Shown here piece after piece: positions 23,724-33,431 of a stretch of DNA of 64,000 nt. The stretch is from Pseudolachnospira sp051055405 (GTDB taxonomy: Bacteria > Bacillota > Clostridia > Lachnospirales > Lachnospiraceae). Position 1 is the first letter of the stretch, and every line of letters begins with the position of its first letter. The stretch is taken from NCBI RefSeq assembly GCF_051055405.1, contig NZ_CP167068.1, positions 1,984,001 through 2,048,000 of the forward strand, written 5' to 3'. The position numbers and the translations under genes were made by a program. A model generated the notes under the pieces. The model ran no database searches. It saw nothing but the letters and a program-made list of their open reading frames with translations, and had not been told where the DNA came from.

Positions 23724-24521
23724 TTAAAACAAATCTTTCGACTTTTTCGTGCAGGCGCGCACCGCTTCAATCACCGCGCTGCGGTAATTGTGCTGTTCCA
23801 GCTCTAAAACCGCTTCAATGGCAATGCCGCCCGGCGAGCAAACCTGATCTTTCAGTTCTCCAGGATGGAGTCCGGAATCACGAACCATCTTTGCGCTGCC
23901 AAGCACCGACTGGGTGGCAAAACGGTACGCTACATCGCGGTGCATCCCATCGGCAACCGCCGCGTCCGCCATAGCCTCGATAAATAAGTATACCAAGGCC
24001 GGAGCGCTGCCGCCCACGCTTCCGACTACGTCCATCACCGATTCTTTTACCTCAATGGCCTCGCCGAACGCAGAGAGAAGCTTCATGATTTCTGCAAACT
24101 CCGCTTCCGTCACAAAGGAATTTTTACAGGCGCCAGTCACACCTTCTCCCACCATACAAGGCGTATTCGGCATGGTCCGAACAATCTTCACATCCCGTTC
24201 AAAGGTTTCTTCCACCCATTTCAACGTTTTTCCTGGTGCAACGGTTACGATCAATTGCTTTTCGATCTCATACCGGATCTCCGTAATCACATTTTTATAA
24301 TCCTGGGGCTTAATCGCTAAAAATACGATATCCGCCTCCCGTACCACCGTACGATTGTCATGGGCAACCGTAATTCCCAACTCATTGTGAGCAGTCTCTA
24401 AGGTTTCCCACCGCAACGCGGAGGCAATCACATCTTCCGGCTGGCAAAGCCCCTTTGTGATGATCTGACGAATCATCGCCTTTGCCATGTTTCCACAACC
24501 AATAAATCCTAACTTCTTCAT
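23724..24521 (-). CDS. proC: Pyrroline-5-carboxylate reductase
   Basis: 265 residues from ATG 24521, chosen because MKKLGFIGCGNMAKAMI is the usual N-terminus; the reading frame runs a further 42 codons upstream without family similarity. It reduces 1-pyrroline-5-carboxylate to proline with NAD(P)H. The Rossmann motif GFIGCGNM is at 5-12, and the C-terminal signature GLHPGELKDQVCSPGGIAIEAVLELE is near 208-233. The ribosome site is weak. The gene follows scpB by 134 bp and ends at a strong terminator. Confidence 0.95.
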   Translation of the reverse strand: MKKLGFIGCGNMAKAMIRQIITKGLCQPEDVIASALRWETLETAHNELGITVAHDNRTVVREADIVFLAIKPQDYKNVITEIRYEIEKQLIVTVAPGKTLKWVEETFERDVKIVRTMPNTPCMVGEGVTGACKNSFVTEAEFAEIMKLLSAFGEAIEVKESVMDVVGSVGGSAPALVYLFIEAMADAAVADGMHRDVAYRFATQSVLGSAKMVRDSGLHPGELKDQVCSPGGIAIEAVLELEQHNYRSAVIEAVRACTKKSKDLF

Positions 24522-24655
24522 GTAACCCGTCTCTCTTTCTTTTAAACTTTGCTTTTCTTTTGAAAGCGTTTCTATTGTCATCTTGAACTGTGTACATTCA
24601 AGGGGCCACGCCCGGTTTGCTTGCTGCAGGTATGGCTCCACTCCCACCGTGTCCC

Positions 24656-25225
24656 CTACACAGTGACAGCGATTTCCTTGGTTTCCTCCGCCACTTCTTC
24701 CTGAATCTCCGCCAATTTTTCCGGATTAGGTACTGGAAGGTTTTCCAGAGAATCCAACTGAAACCGGCGAAGAAATTCTTCCGTGGTGGCAAACAGGATT
24801 GGCCGGCCGGGAGCGTTGAGTCTGCCGGCCTCACAGGCTAGTCCATATTCCACCAGTTTATTTACTGCGTGATCGGAACTTACCCCGCGAATCCGCTCGA
24901 TTTCCTGCTTCGTAATCGGCTGCTTATAGGCGATAATCGCCAGTGTCTCCAACACTACGTCTGTGAGTACCGGTTTTTTCGGACGGGAAGCAATCCGAAT
25001 CAGCGGTTCATAGCACTCCTGCTTGGTACACATCTGAAAACTATTTTCCAATCGGATAATTTTCAATCCGTGTTCTTCACTTTCATACTTTTCCATCAAG
25101 GATTCCACCAGGGATTCCACCATTGGCTCCGGCAAGTCCAAAGCTGCCGCCAAAGACTCTCGTTCCACTGGTTGTCCCATCGTAAATAATATCCCCTCGA
25201 TCAAGGCCTCGTAATTCATTCTCAT
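24656..25225 (-). CDS. scpB: Segregation and condensation protein B
   Basis: 189 residues with two winged-helix domains (ALIEGILFTMGQPV near 6-19; VLETLAIIAYKQPITKQEIERIRGVSSDHAVNKL near 92-125). It is the dimeric kite subunit of SMC-ScpAB condensin, acting on the nucleoid. It overlaps scpA by 4 bp. Confidence 0.96.
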   Translation of the reverse strand: MRMNYEALIEGILFTMGQPVERESLAAALDLPEPMVESLVESLMEKYESEEHGLKIIRLENSFQMCTKQECYEPLIRIASRPKKPVLTDVVLETLAIIAYKQPITKQEIERIRGVSSDHAVNKLVEYGLACEAGRLNAPGRPILFATTEEFLRRFQLDSLENLPVPNPEKLAEIQEEVAEETKEIAVTV

Positions 25226-25965
25226 CCATTCCCTTCAATGATAATATCATCCCGCGTGCTGTCTTCCGTCAGGCGGATCTCTCCGGTCTTAATCATCTCC
25301 AGCACAGCTAAAAAGGTCACGACAATCTCTACCTTGGTAGCTCCTGCGTTCAGCAGCTGGCGAAAGGAATACCGGCCGCCTCGAACCACTCGCCTGCGCA
25401 CGTCGGAAATTCGATCCCCGATCTGTATGGTTTCCCTCTCGATTTTTCCAAACTGACTCCGGACAGTATCTACTTTGTCTGCCTGCCTGCGCATCGTCTC
25501 GTCAAAAATGGCTTTGAGGCGCAGCATCGTCACATCCTTCAACAGCTCGTCCAAATCCACCGGCGGCCGATAGCAAGCCACCTCCTTCGGGATCGTAGGC
25601 TCCTTAAACTGCAAACGCTCGCTTCCAAAGCTCCGATCCTTCAATTCCATACTCATATATTTAAATTTTCGGTATTCCAGCAATCGCTCTACCAGTTCGG
25701 CTCTGGGATCTTCCTCTTCGCCATTCTCATCGACTTCCTTTGGCAAAAGCATTCTGGACTTAATGTCCAAAAGAGTTGCCGCCATCACCAAAAATTCACT
25801 GACTAAATCCAGATCCTCCTTGTCCATCTGGTTGACATACTCTAAATACTGAGCGGTAATCTCTACGATCGGAATATCATAGATATTGACCTTATTTTTA
25901 TCAATCAGATGGAGCAATAGGTCTAAAGGCCCTTCAAATGCTTCCAGCTTTACTTCCAAATCCAT
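25222..25965 (-). CDS. scpA: Segregation and condensation protein A
   Basis: 247 residues. The kleisin subunit: N-terminal VKLEAFEGPLDLLLHLIDKNKVNIYDIPI at 5-33 binds the SMC neck; the C-terminal winged helix (FLAVLEMIKTGEIRL near 218-232) binds the SMC head. It is coupled to scpB, and starts 4 bp after the phosphoesterase stop. Confidence 0.96.
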   Translation of the reverse strand: MDLEVKLEAFEGPLDLLLHLIDKNKVNIYDIPIVEITAQYLEYVNQMDKEDLDLVSEFLVMAATLLDIKSRMLLPKEVDENGEEEDPRAELVERLLEYRKFKYMSMELKDRSFGSERLQFKEPTIPKEVACYRPPVDLDELLKDVTMLRLKAIFDETMRRQADKVDTVRSQFGKIERETIQIGDRISDVRRRVVRGGRYSFRQLLNAGATKVEIVVTFLAVLEMIKTGEIRLTEDSTRDDIIIEGNG

Positions 25966-25969
25966 GTTT

Positions 25970-26788
25970 TCATCCTCTGTGAGTAAGTTCGAGAAAAATC
26001 AACTCCGGCGGATTATTGATCCGCAGCGGAATCGTATGCGTTCCCAGCCCGGCGCTGACGATCATTCGTCTATTCTTCTTGACGAACATTCCTCTATCAT
26101 ATTTTGGAAACAACCGGCAGTAAGTAGAGATCACGCCTCCTGCAACTGGCAATCGTATCATCCCTCCATGGAAATGCCCCGCCAATGCAAGGTCCGCCCC
26201 CCAATCCCCGTATCCCTGGAAAAACTGTGGGGAGTGCGCCAGTAAAATCTGGAAATGCTGCTGATCCGCCTCTCCTGCCAACTTCCGGATTGCTGCGCCG
26301 GTCAGATGGGGGATTCGAATTTTCCGTTGATAGTAAGGCAGCGGCAATTCCAGACCAGTAATACGAACGCCTCTATCTCCATTCCCTAAAACCACAGAGC
26401 GGTTATCCAAAAAAATAATTCCCTCGTCTTCTAACTCCTGGCGAAACCGTTCAAAAGTCATGGAATGGCTGTCCACATTTTTCTTCCAGCGGGATTCATG
26501 ATTTCCCATCCCATAATAAACGGGAAATTCCTTGGCCAGCGCAATCAGAAACTCCCGTGCTTTCCGGTAAGCCAGGCGGGCGCGGCAGCATTTTACATTT
26601 TCCACGACCATATCCCCAGCCAGGAGTACGCAGTTCGGTTGTTCCTGACGCAAAGCCGCCAAAAGACGGCTGTTTTTCTTTCCTACCTCACAGTCATGCA
26701 AATCTGCCAGGACTGCGATTCGGCAGCCGTTCATCTCCTCTGGGATCTTTTCAGAATCAACCAGATAACGTGAGATTCTCAGTCTCAT
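25970..26788 (-). CDS. Metallophosphoesterase (YaeI/YkuE-like)
   Basis: 272 residues from ATG 26788, which has GGAGG five bases upstream; an in-frame extension of 55 codons crosses the terminator of the preceding gene and is not credible. Calcineurin-like motifs are DLHDC near 34, AGDMV near 63, GMGNHES near 95, LLAHSPQFF near 190 and AGHFHGG near 207. The missing N-terminal membrane anchor suggests a cytoplasmic form. Related proteins act on lipid or nucleotide phosphoesters; the substrate is unknown. It leads the scpA-scpB unit. Confidence 0.87.
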   Translation of the reverse strand: MRLRISRYLVDSEKIPEEMNGCRIAVLADLHDCEVGKKNSRLLAALRQEQPNCVLLAGDMVVENVKCCRARLAYRKAREFLIALAKEFPVYYGMGNHESRWKKNVDSHSMTFERFRQELEDEGIIFLDNRSVVLGNGDRGVRITGLELPLPYYQRKIRIPHLTGAAIRKLAGEADQQHFQILLAHSPQFFQGYGDWGADLALAGHFHGGMIRLPVAGGVISTYCRLFPKYDRGMFVKKNRRMIVSAGLGTHTIPLRINNPPELIFLELTHRG

Positions 26789-26832
26789 ACATTCCTCCAA
26801 GATCTTTCGTCGGAATTTCCTATCGAACAAGA

Positions 26833-26885
26833 GAAAAGTGAAAGCCAGGAGGGATAGCTTTACACCAAACAGGCCTTCACTTTTC
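26833..26885 (-). terminator. Likely terminator after the D-Ala-D-Ala carboxypeptidase gene
   Basis: 14-bp arms GAAAAGTGAAAGCC and GGCCTTCACTTTTC with one mismatch and a 25-base loop; on the minus strand TTTTCTCTTGTT follows. Confidence 0.6.
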
Positions 26886-26930
26886 CGAAAAATAGTATAA
26901 CATATTTTAGGGGAGGTTGGCAACTTCTGT

Positions 26931-28109
26931 CTATAAAAGCCAATTGGCGGCAACTTTTTTCAAATAATCGAGGAATCCTGCCTCCTCAATGCCCTTTCCC
27001 GCCAAGATATCGACACTTCCGATCTCTTTGCCTCCCATTTGATAGCGAAGGGTTCCTACTACTTGCCCTTCTTCGATGGGCGCGCTAATATTCTCTGGCA
27101 ATTCCAACTGCTTCTCAATGCCGCTGAAGTCTTCTCCCGTTGTGCTCAAATAGGAAAATTGCCCGCCTATTTTCAGAGGAAGGTTCTCTTCCACGCCCCC
27201 AGTCACCAAAAGTTCCGGCAGCTCCACACCTTCCGTATCCTGGTACAAACGGCAGGTAGAAAAACCATACTCTAAAAGAGTAATCGCATCCTTAAAGCGT
27301 ACCTTGTAATCCGGAGCGGCCATCACCACTGCAATCAAATCCACGCCGTCTTTCCTGGCTGTAGCCGACACGCAGTATTTCGCGAGACCTGTGGAACCAG
27401 TCTTTAAGCCGGTGGCGTAGGTATACTGTTTCATCAATTTATTTGTGTTAGCCAGGCCAAATTCACTGCTGCCGCGAGCCGTCACATGGGTAATATTTTC
27501 CATCCAGATCGAAGTATAGTTAAAAATATCCGGATATTTCGTAATCAGTTCCCTGGACATCAAAGCCACATCTCTAGCTGTTGTCATATGGCCGTCGATG
27601 TCTAGCCCACAGCAGTTGACGAAGGAAGTATTGGCCATGCCAAGTCCCGCCGCCCTTTCATTCATCTTTTCTACGAAAGCCGTCTCGCTTCCCCAGACAA
27701 ACTCCGCCATGGCTACACAGGCGTCGTTAGCGCTCGCCACAGAGATACATTTGATCATGGTATCAACGGTCTGCTCTTCGCCTTCCTCCAGGAAAACCTG
27801 ACTGCCTCCCATGGAAGCCGCGTATTCGCTCACACGCACAACATCGTCCTTTTGAATCTTGCCTTCCGCTAAAGCGTCATAGATCAGAATCAACGTCATA
27901 ATTTTCGTGATGCTTGCCGGGTGAAGAATCTGATCCGCATTATTTTCATAGATGATGGTCCCTGTGGACGCCTCCATCAAAATTACCGAAGGCGCTGATA
28001 CGGAAATCTTCCCTCCCGATTCCGCCTCTGGCTCCGCCCACACGGCGGCCGGCGATACAAACAGCAAAAAGAAGGCCATTAAGGCGCAAAGCAAACGTTT
28101 TTTCTTCAT
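26931..28109 (-). CDS. dacF: D-alanyl-D-alanine carboxypeptidase (DacF/DacA family, penicillin-binding protein)
   Basis: 392 residues. Signal peptide at 1-25 (ending VWAEP), so it acts outside the membrane on peptidoglycan stem peptides. The serine peptidase S11 triad is S66-ITK69, S126-A-N128 and K236-TG. The C-terminal PBP5-like domain spans ~290-370, followed by an amphipathic tail (FLDYLKKVAANWLL) that would anchor it to the membrane. Position next to spoIIM-nudF supports a sporulation-type DacF, though this is inferred from context. Confidence 0.93.
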   Translation of the reverse strand: MKKKRLLCALMAFFLLFVSPAAVWAEPEAESGGKISVSAPSVILMEASTGTIIYENNADQILHPASITKIMTLILIYDALAEGKIQKDDVVRVSEYAASMGGSQVFLEEGEEQTVDTMIKCISVASANDACVAMAEFVWGSETAFVEKMNERAAGLGMANTSFVNCCGLDIDGHMTTARDVALMSRELITKYPDIFNYTSIWMENITHVTARGSSEFGLANTNKLMKQYTYATGLKTGSTGLAKYCVSATARKDGVDLIAVVMAAPDYKVRFKDAITLLEYGFSTCRLYQDTEGVELPELLVTGGVEENLPLKIGGQFSYLSTTGEDFSGIEKQLELPENISAPIEEGQVVGTLRYQMGGKEIGSVDILAGKGIEEAGFLDYLKKVAANWLL

Positions 28110-28168
28110 AAAAGTATCCCAATGCTTTTTTACTATTGTAATGCGAAAGGGACAATTTTAGAAGTCTT

Positions 28169-28708
28169 TTACACGAAAACAAGCCGGAACAAAAAACGGA
28201 GCAGATAGGGATGAATCCAGGTTTCCGCAATAACGCCCAGAAGCAAGAAAGAAAATGGCGGTAATAGGTGAGCAAATGTCAAATTTCTTCCTAAAATCAT
28301 CCGCATCATCGTCGCCCAGCCCCAAACCAACAACACACCATGAGGGAACAAGGACATAAAAAACACAAAAATACCAGAAAACCCACCAGTCAAAATGCAG
28401 GCTGCCCAGAACACGCCAAGAGAAAAGGACGCCCACAAGCAAAACAGACGCAAAGCCGTCAGTCTCCACTTTGTAAAGCTTACAATTACCATCAGGAACG
28501 CCGGTATCATACGGCTGGCAAACAGAGTCAAAAACATTCTCTGCAAGTCCCATTCTCCTGCGAGCAAATATTCCCGGTAGGATGAGGACAGAATTCCGAT
28601 CTCTCCTACGTATGGCTTTCCGGGAAAATTTGCAAAAATGGTCCCCACCGTAAAGCCCACGGCAAGGACCATCCCCAACTGTTGTTGCATCGTAAATCGC
28701 TTTTCCAC
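28169..28708 (-). CDS. spoIIM: Stage II sporulation protein M family membrane protein
   Basis: 179 residues with five hydrophobic spans. Features fitting SpoIIM are GTIFANF near 22, SRMIPAFLMVIVSFTKW near 64, and FMSLFPHGVLLVWGWA near 116 with the FPHG motif. In Bacillus, spoIIM lies next to nudF, and that pairing is kept here (nudF 132 bp upstream), which is much of the evidence. SpoIIM forms the DMP engulfment complex with SpoIID and SpoIIP in the mother cell. Sequence alone is only moderately convincing. Confidence 0.72.
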   Translation of the reverse strand: MEKRFTMQQQLGMVLAVGFTVGTIFANFPGKPYVGEIGILSSSYREYLLAGEWDLQRMFLTLFASRMIPAFLMVIVSFTKWRLTALRLFCLWASFSLGVFWAACILTGGFSGIFVFFMSLFPHGVLLVWGWATMMRMILGRNLTFAHLLPPFSFLLLGVIAETWIHPYLLRFLFRLVFV

Positions 28709-28840
28709 ATCTCATTCCTCCCTGGAAAGACTATTTCTGCTTTACAGAAAATTCCTTTTCATCTTATTCCAGAAAAAAATGGATTATAACCAGCATCCAT
28801 GCTGCAGGACACCCCTGGGCGCATCCTCGATTAGAATTGC

Positions 28841-29383
28841 CTACTCTTTTCTTTGAAGCAAAGCCTGATAAGCTAAAATTCCCGCTACCGTTTTGCTATC
28901 CTTGATTTCTTGGCGGAAAGTCATATCCAAAAGTTCCTGCAAAGAATAAGCCGCCACATCGATTTCCTCATCCTCGTCCAGCTTTTGCTCCGACAAGGTT
29001 AAATCCCTGGCTATATAAATCTCAATCTGCTCGTCGCAAAAGGCAACTGTCGTATCCACGGTAATCAAAAGTTCCAGATGATCGCTGCGATAACCGGTTT
29101 CTTCCTCCAACTCCCTTTTCGCGCACTCCATCTTCGGTTCATCCGGAGAATCCACTTTTCCGGCGGGAAGCTCTAACGTAAACCGATCCAATGCGTTCCG
29201 GTATTGGCGTACCATCAAAATTTTCCCATCCTCCCGGACAGGAATGACAGCGGCCGCACCATCGTGATGGATATAATCCCATACCGCCTGATTTCCATTG
29301 GAAACCCGCACCGTATCCCGGTACACCTTCAGCACAGTACCCGTATAAGCCATCTCTCGATTCAGGCGCTCTACCTTTTCCAT
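28841..29383 (-). CDS. nudF: ADP-ribose pyrophosphatase (Nudix hydrolase)
   Basis: 180 residues. A complete Nudix box lies near residues 78-100: the AGKVDSPDEPKMECAKREL stretch is followed by EEETGY, with REL and EE intact. MVRQYRNALDRFTLELPAGK before it is the ADPRase signature. It hydrolyses ADP-ribose to AMP and ribose-5-phosphate. It starts 10 bp after the aminotransferase stop, so the two are one transcript. Confidence 0.92.
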   Translation of the reverse strand: MEKVERLNREMAYTGTVLKVYRDTVRVSNGNQAVWDYIHHDGAAAVIPVREDGKILMVRQYRNALDRFTLELPAGKVDSPDEPKMECAKRELEEETGYRSDHLELLITVDTTVAFCDEQIEIYIARDLTLSEQKLDEDEEIDVAAYSLQELLDMTFRQEIKDSKTVAGILAYQALLQRKE

Positions 29384-29393
29384 GACGGCCTCC

Positions 29394-30590
29394 TTACAGC
29401 GTTTTCAAAAATGCTTCGATACGATCCAAGCCTTTCGCGATCTCTTCCTTGGAAATAGCGTAAGAAAGGCGCAGGTGATCTGCGAAGCCAAAATCCGCGC
29501 AGGGTACGACGGCCACCTTATAATCCTCAATCAAAATGGCTGCAATATCCGCCGCATCCTTTATCTCTTTTCCTTTATAAACTTTTCCCTGTACCTCGGA
29601 GCAATCGACAAACAGGTAAAAAGCGCCTTGAGGCTCGATGGCGGAAAGCAGCGGAAGCGAGTTCACCCTTCCGTGAATATACCGGCGTCTCTCGTCAAAG
29701 GCCGCGTTCATCTCCGCTACCGTCTCCTGATCGCCCTTTAGGGCTTCCACTGCCGCTACCTGGGAAATGGAGCAGGGATTCGACGTCTGATGGCTCTGAA
29801 TACTGCCCATCAGAGAGGCGATCTCCTCCGAAGAGCCGGTATAACCGATTCTCCATCCGGTCATCGCATAACTTTTGGACACGCCGCTGACCGTGATCGT
29901 CTTCTCAAAAATCTCCGGGCTGAGGGAACCGATGCTGACATGTTTTCCCTCCGCATAAAATAAATTCTCATACATCTCGTCCGACACGATAAAGAAATCA
30001 TGGGCTACCGCCAAATCTCCGATGGCCTTTAGCTCGTCCTCTCCATAGACCGCGCCGGTAGGGTTATTGGGCGTATTTAATACCAAAGCCTTGGTCTTCG
30101 GCGTAATCATCTTCTCCACGGCTTCGGCAGTCATCTTATAGCCGTCCTCTTTCCCACAAGTGAAAATCACCGGCACGCCGCCCGCCAAGCGGACGATCTC
30201 CGGATAGCTCAACCAAAACGGAGCCGGAATAATCACTTCATCCCCAGGATTTAAAATTGCCTCAAAAACATTCGTCAAAGAATGCTTCCCTCCATTGCTG
30301 ACCACAATCTGGCTGGGAGCGTAATCCAATTGATTAAATTCTTTAAATTTCTTACTGATCGCCTTCTTCAGTTCCACGGTTCCGGAAGCAGGCGTATAGC
30401 GGGTTATTCCTTCGTCAATCGCTTTATGCGCCGCCGCGCACACATTTTCCGGCGTGGGGAAATCCGGCTCCCCAGCCCCAAAACTAACCACATCCTCCCC
30501 CTGCGCGCGAAGAGCCTTCGCTTTCGCAGTGATCGCCAATGTGGATGAACTTTTTACTTTTTTTGCTTTCTCCGATAATGTCGTAGGCAT
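29394..30590 (-). CDS. Pyridoxal phosphate-dependent aminotransferase (aspartate aminotransferase type)
   Basis: 398 residues from ATG 30590 (GGAGG eight bases upstream; an in-frame TTG lies five codons earlier). Class I fold: SFGAGEPDFPTPE near 36-48, NTPNNPTGAVY near 172-182, and the PLP-binding Lys239 in SGVSKSYAMTGWRIGY. It most resembles Bacillus-type aspartate aminotransferase (1-beta subgroup) and would exchange aspartate and 2-oxoglutarate. Exact amino acid range is not readable. Confidence 0.93.
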   Translation of the reverse strand: MPTTLSEKAKKVKSSSTLAITAKAKALRAQGEDVVSFGAGEPDFPTPENVCAAAHKAIDEGITRYTPASGTVELKKAISKKFKEFNQLDYAPSQIVVSNGGKHSLTNVFEAILNPGDEVIIPAPFWLSYPEIVRLAGGVPVIFTCGKEDGYKMTAEAVEKMITPKTKALVLNTPNNPTGAVYGEDELKAIGDLAVAHDFFIVSDEMYENLFYAEGKHVSIGSLSPEIFEKTITVSGVSKSYAMTGWRIGYTGSSEEIASLMGSIQSHQTSNPCSISQVAAVEALKGDQETVAEMNAAFDERRRYIHGRVNSLPLLSAIEPQGAFYLFVDCSEVQGKVYKGKEIKDAADIAAILIEDYKVAVVPCADFGFADHLRLSYAISKEEIAKGLDRIEAFLKTL

Positions 30591-30634
30591 ACCAAATCCC
30601 TCCAAGGATCGCTATTTCACATATATTTTTGCTT

Positions 30635-30663
30635 ATTGTAGCACAAGAAAAAAGCAGATACAA
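30635..30663 (-). promoter_or_regulatory. Promoter of the aminotransferase-nudF operon
   Basis: On the minus strand TTGTAT (30663-30658), 17-bp spacer, TACAAT (30640-30635), 45 bp before the start codon. Confidence 0.65.
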
Positions 30664-30820
30664 TAACAAAATATATTTTTTTATTATATAAAGCCATGCA
30701 AAACCCATACTTATCGAGAATTACCATGCAGCTTCTTTTGCCAATATATTTTTAAAAAGTATTTCTTTCTCCTTTCCAATCACTCAACTTGACCAGAAGA
30801 GCGCCATGCCTCTCTCCTTA

Positions 30821-33250
30821 TCATCCAATCCCTCTTACCGTCGCCGGCTGGCTGTTCCTTTTCTCATATTTAACAAGAAACTCTTTCTTTATTCGGCTGA
30901 CGCCAAATACTAGGATACTGATCACCGGCAGGGAAAATAAAGCCAATATCCCAAATAGTCTTGCTCCTGCCGCCGATAACCCCGTCAGGTGAAACACCGG
31001 CCCGATCCAAGCTGCGGCCAGGAAAAAACCGCCTCCGCACATCGCGGCCAATACCGCCCGCCAAGCATTGAGCGGCCAGCACTGGAAGATCAATACCAGT
31101 AACTCTACTACACCGATGAGCAATGCACAGATGGTAGAAATTTCTGCAAATGACAAGTTCAAAGCTGTTCCAAAGTGCAGCGCAGTCAAAAGCACCAGCA
31201 CATTGGCCAATCCTCCCGGCAAAGAGTTTAAGAGGACATTTCCCAAAAATCCACCCTTTATCCTTGTAAAAGAAGGCTCAAAAGTCAAAAGAAACGACGG
31301 CGCGCCGATCAGGAATCCGCTGATCAATGTGATCTGCGCGGGAAGGAGCGGATATGGGATCGCTGCAAACAGTAAAATTACCGCCATGAGAAAAGAAAAA
31401 ATATTTTTTACACAGAACAATGAGGCGGAACGTTCAATATTGTTGATGACTCTCCGTCCCTCTTTTACAATTTGCGGCATAGCGGTAAAATCGGAATCCA
31501 ACAGCACCAACTGAGCCACCCGGCCTGCCGCTTCGCTTCCGGAAGCCATAGCAATACTACAATCCGCTTCTTTTAATGCCAGCACATCGTTGATGCCGTC
31601 TCCAATCATCGCTACCGTGTGACCATTGGCTTTCAGTCCTTGGATCAGCTTTCGCTTTTGTTCCGGCGCCACGCGCCCAAACACTCCGTTTTGCTCCGCT
31701 AAAAGCCCAAAATCCTCCGTATCCGAGATCTGGCTCATATCGACGAAATGGCTCGCCTGCTCTACGCCCACCCTCTGCGCCACACAGGAAACTGCCTCTG
31801 CGTTGTCCCCGGAAATCACCTTTACAGTCACACCCTGCGCTCTAAAATATTGAAGAGTTTCTTTTGCCTGCTCCCGCAGTTTATCTGCCAGAATCAAAAA
31901 ACAAATCGGTTCCGGCGCATCCATCAGCCCTTCTTCTCCGATTACATGCTTGCCTTTTGCAAACAACAAAACTCTTCGCCCATCCAAAAAGAGCTGTTTT
32001 AGAACCGGTTCGTATTCCGCCACATGTTCCTTCAGCAAGATCTCCGGAGCTCCCAGCAAATAGCAGGTTCCATCTTCCTGACAAACCGCACTCCATTTCC
32101 GTTCCGAGGAAAAGGGGATTTTTTGGCAGCCGGCCAGTTCTGGCGCTGGTTCTGAAACCCAGGCTTTTAAAGCCTGGGCCGTCCCATTGTCCCCATCCAT
32201 TCCACGTATATATCCATATAAAATTTCTCGAAACTCTTCCTCTTGTTTTCCTTCTACCGCTTGTACCTGCTGCACTTCCAGATGACCTTCCGTGATCGTT
32301 CCTGTTTTGTCCAAACATAGCACGTCAACTCTGGCCAGATTTTCAATACAGGCCAATTCATGTACCAGCGTGCGGGTTTTCGCCAGACGAATCACGCTAA
32401 CTGCTAAGGCTACGCTAACTAGCAGATAAAGCCCTTCCGGAATCATCCCGACAATCGCAGCCACTGTAGAACGAACGGCATAGGAAACACCGGTGTCCAA
32501 CCCTGCCATCTGTTTTCCAAACATCAAAATTCCTACTGGCACAATAACGATTCCAATTATTTTCAATAACCGATCCAGTAATTTCATCATCTCGGAACGG
32601 TATCGTTTCTTTCGTTTCATTGCATTTGTCAAGCTGAAGGCATAGGAGTCCTCTCCCACTCGATCCAAGCGAGCCAGGCAATGACCGGAAACTAAAAAAC
32701 TGCCGGAAAGCAAAGCATCGCCTTCCCGCTTTTGGATCACATCGGATTCTCCCGTTAAAAGCGCTTCATTGACCTCAACCGTGCCTTGACAGATAAACGC
32801 ATCCGCCGGTACCTGAGAACCCGGCTGCAGCACAACGATATCATCGATCACCAATTCTTCCGGTAGAAGCTGCGACTGCCTGCCGTCTCGGATTACGGTG
32901 ACTCTACGGGCAGATATCAGAGAAATCCGATCGAGGATTCTTTTCACCCGCAACTCTTGAACAATGCCAATCAGGACATTGACAATAACCACGCCTAAAA
33001 ACATCATATCGGTATAGGCGCCGACCAAAAACAAACAGCATGCTAAGGCAGCAAATAAGAAATTAAAAAAAGTAAACACATTGTCCCAAACGATCTGAAC
33101 TGCCGTCTTAGAAAGCGATTTGGGAGTCTGGTTATCATATCCTTTTCGATAACGCTCCGCCGCCTGTTCTCCGGTCAGTCCTTGGCTGATTTCAGCTTCC
33201 GTCCGAATCAACGGTTCTCTGATCTGCCGTGATTTTTTTCTTCTCATCAT
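30821..33250 (-). CDS. Cation-transporting P-type ATPase (CtpE-like)
   Basis: 809 residues from ATG 33250 (GAGAGGA ahead; ATG codons at 33250 and 33247 are adjacent). Motifs: TGES at 166-169 (actuator), PEGL at 271-274 (TM4), phosphorylated Asp in DKTGT at 314-318, and GDGINDVLALKEAD in the hinge. It has about ten TM segments. The opening GLTGEQAAERYRKGYDNQ and absence of a heavy-metal binding domain fit the CtpE/PacL-like group, for which Ca2+ is reported. The ion is an inference. It is a single-gene unit on this strand. Confidence 0.88.
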   Translation of the reverse strand: MMRRKKSRQIREPLIRTEAEISQGLTGEQAAERYRKGYDNQTPKSLSKTAVQIVWDNVFTFFNFLFAALACCLFLVGAYTDMMFLGVVIVNVLIGIVQELRVKRILDRISLISARRVTVIRDGRQSQLLPEELVIDDIVVLQPGSQVPADAFICQGTVEVNEALLTGESDVIQKREGDALLSGSFLVSGHCLARLDRVGEDSYAFSLTNAMKRKKRYRSEMMKLLDRLLKIIGIVIVPVGILMFGKQMAGLDTGVSYAVRSTVAAIVGMIPEGLYLLVSVALAVSVIRLAKTRTLVHELACIENLARVDVLCLDKTGTITEGHLEVQQVQAVEGKQEEEFREILYGYIRGMDGDNGTAQALKAWVSEPAPELAGCQKIPFSSERKWSAVCQEDGTCYLLGAPEILLKEHVAEYEPVLKQLFLDGRRVLLFAKGKHVIGEEGLMDAPEPICFLILADKLREQAKETLQYFRAQGVTVKVISGDNAEAVSCVAQRVGVEQASHFVDMSQISDTEDFGLLAEQNGVFGRVAPEQKRKLIQGLKANGHTVAMIGDGINDVLALKEADCSIAMASGSEAAGRVAQLVLLDSDFTAMPQIVKEGRRVINNIERSASLFCVKNIFSFLMAVILLFAAIPYPLLPAQITLISGFLIGAPSFLLTFEPSFTRIKGGFLGNVLLNSLPGGLANVLVLLTALHFGTALNLSFAEISTICALLIGVVELLVLIFQCWPLNAWRAVLAAMCGGGFFLAAAWIGPVFHLTGLSAAGARLFGILALFSLPVISILVFGVSRIKKEFLVKYEKRNSQPATVRGIG

Positions 33251-33355
33251 ACCAATTTCCTCTCTGTGATTAGGGTAACAAAAAAAGAAAAAAATCTTCG
33301 GCGAAAATGAAATAAAAATCTGGAAAAAAAATCGAAAGAAGTTCAAAAGATTACA

Positions 33356-33400
33356 AAGGGAAAGCCCATTTTATGCGGTAAAATCCGCAGGCTTTCCCTT
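33356..33400 (-). terminator. Terminator of the alpha/beta-hydrolase gene
   Basis: Outer arms AAGGGAAAGCC/GGCTTTCCCTT with an inner hairpin TGCGG/CCGCA; on the minus strand CCCTTTGTAATCTTTTG follows. It lies 32 bp after the esterase stop. Confidence 0.7.
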
Positions 33401-33431
33401 CGCATTTAGAAGTTGAAACACATTTTCCTTT

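Noticed and set aside
26789..26953. Longer N-terminus for the metallophosphoesterase
   Set aside because: The extension reads through the hairpin at 26833-26885, while ATG 26788 has its own GGAGG at good spacing.
30606..30820. tRNA or small RNA gene in the AT-rich gap before the P-type ATPase stop
   Set aside because: No cloverleaf arms, no TTCGA loop and no terminator hairpin; it only holds the aminotransferase promoter.
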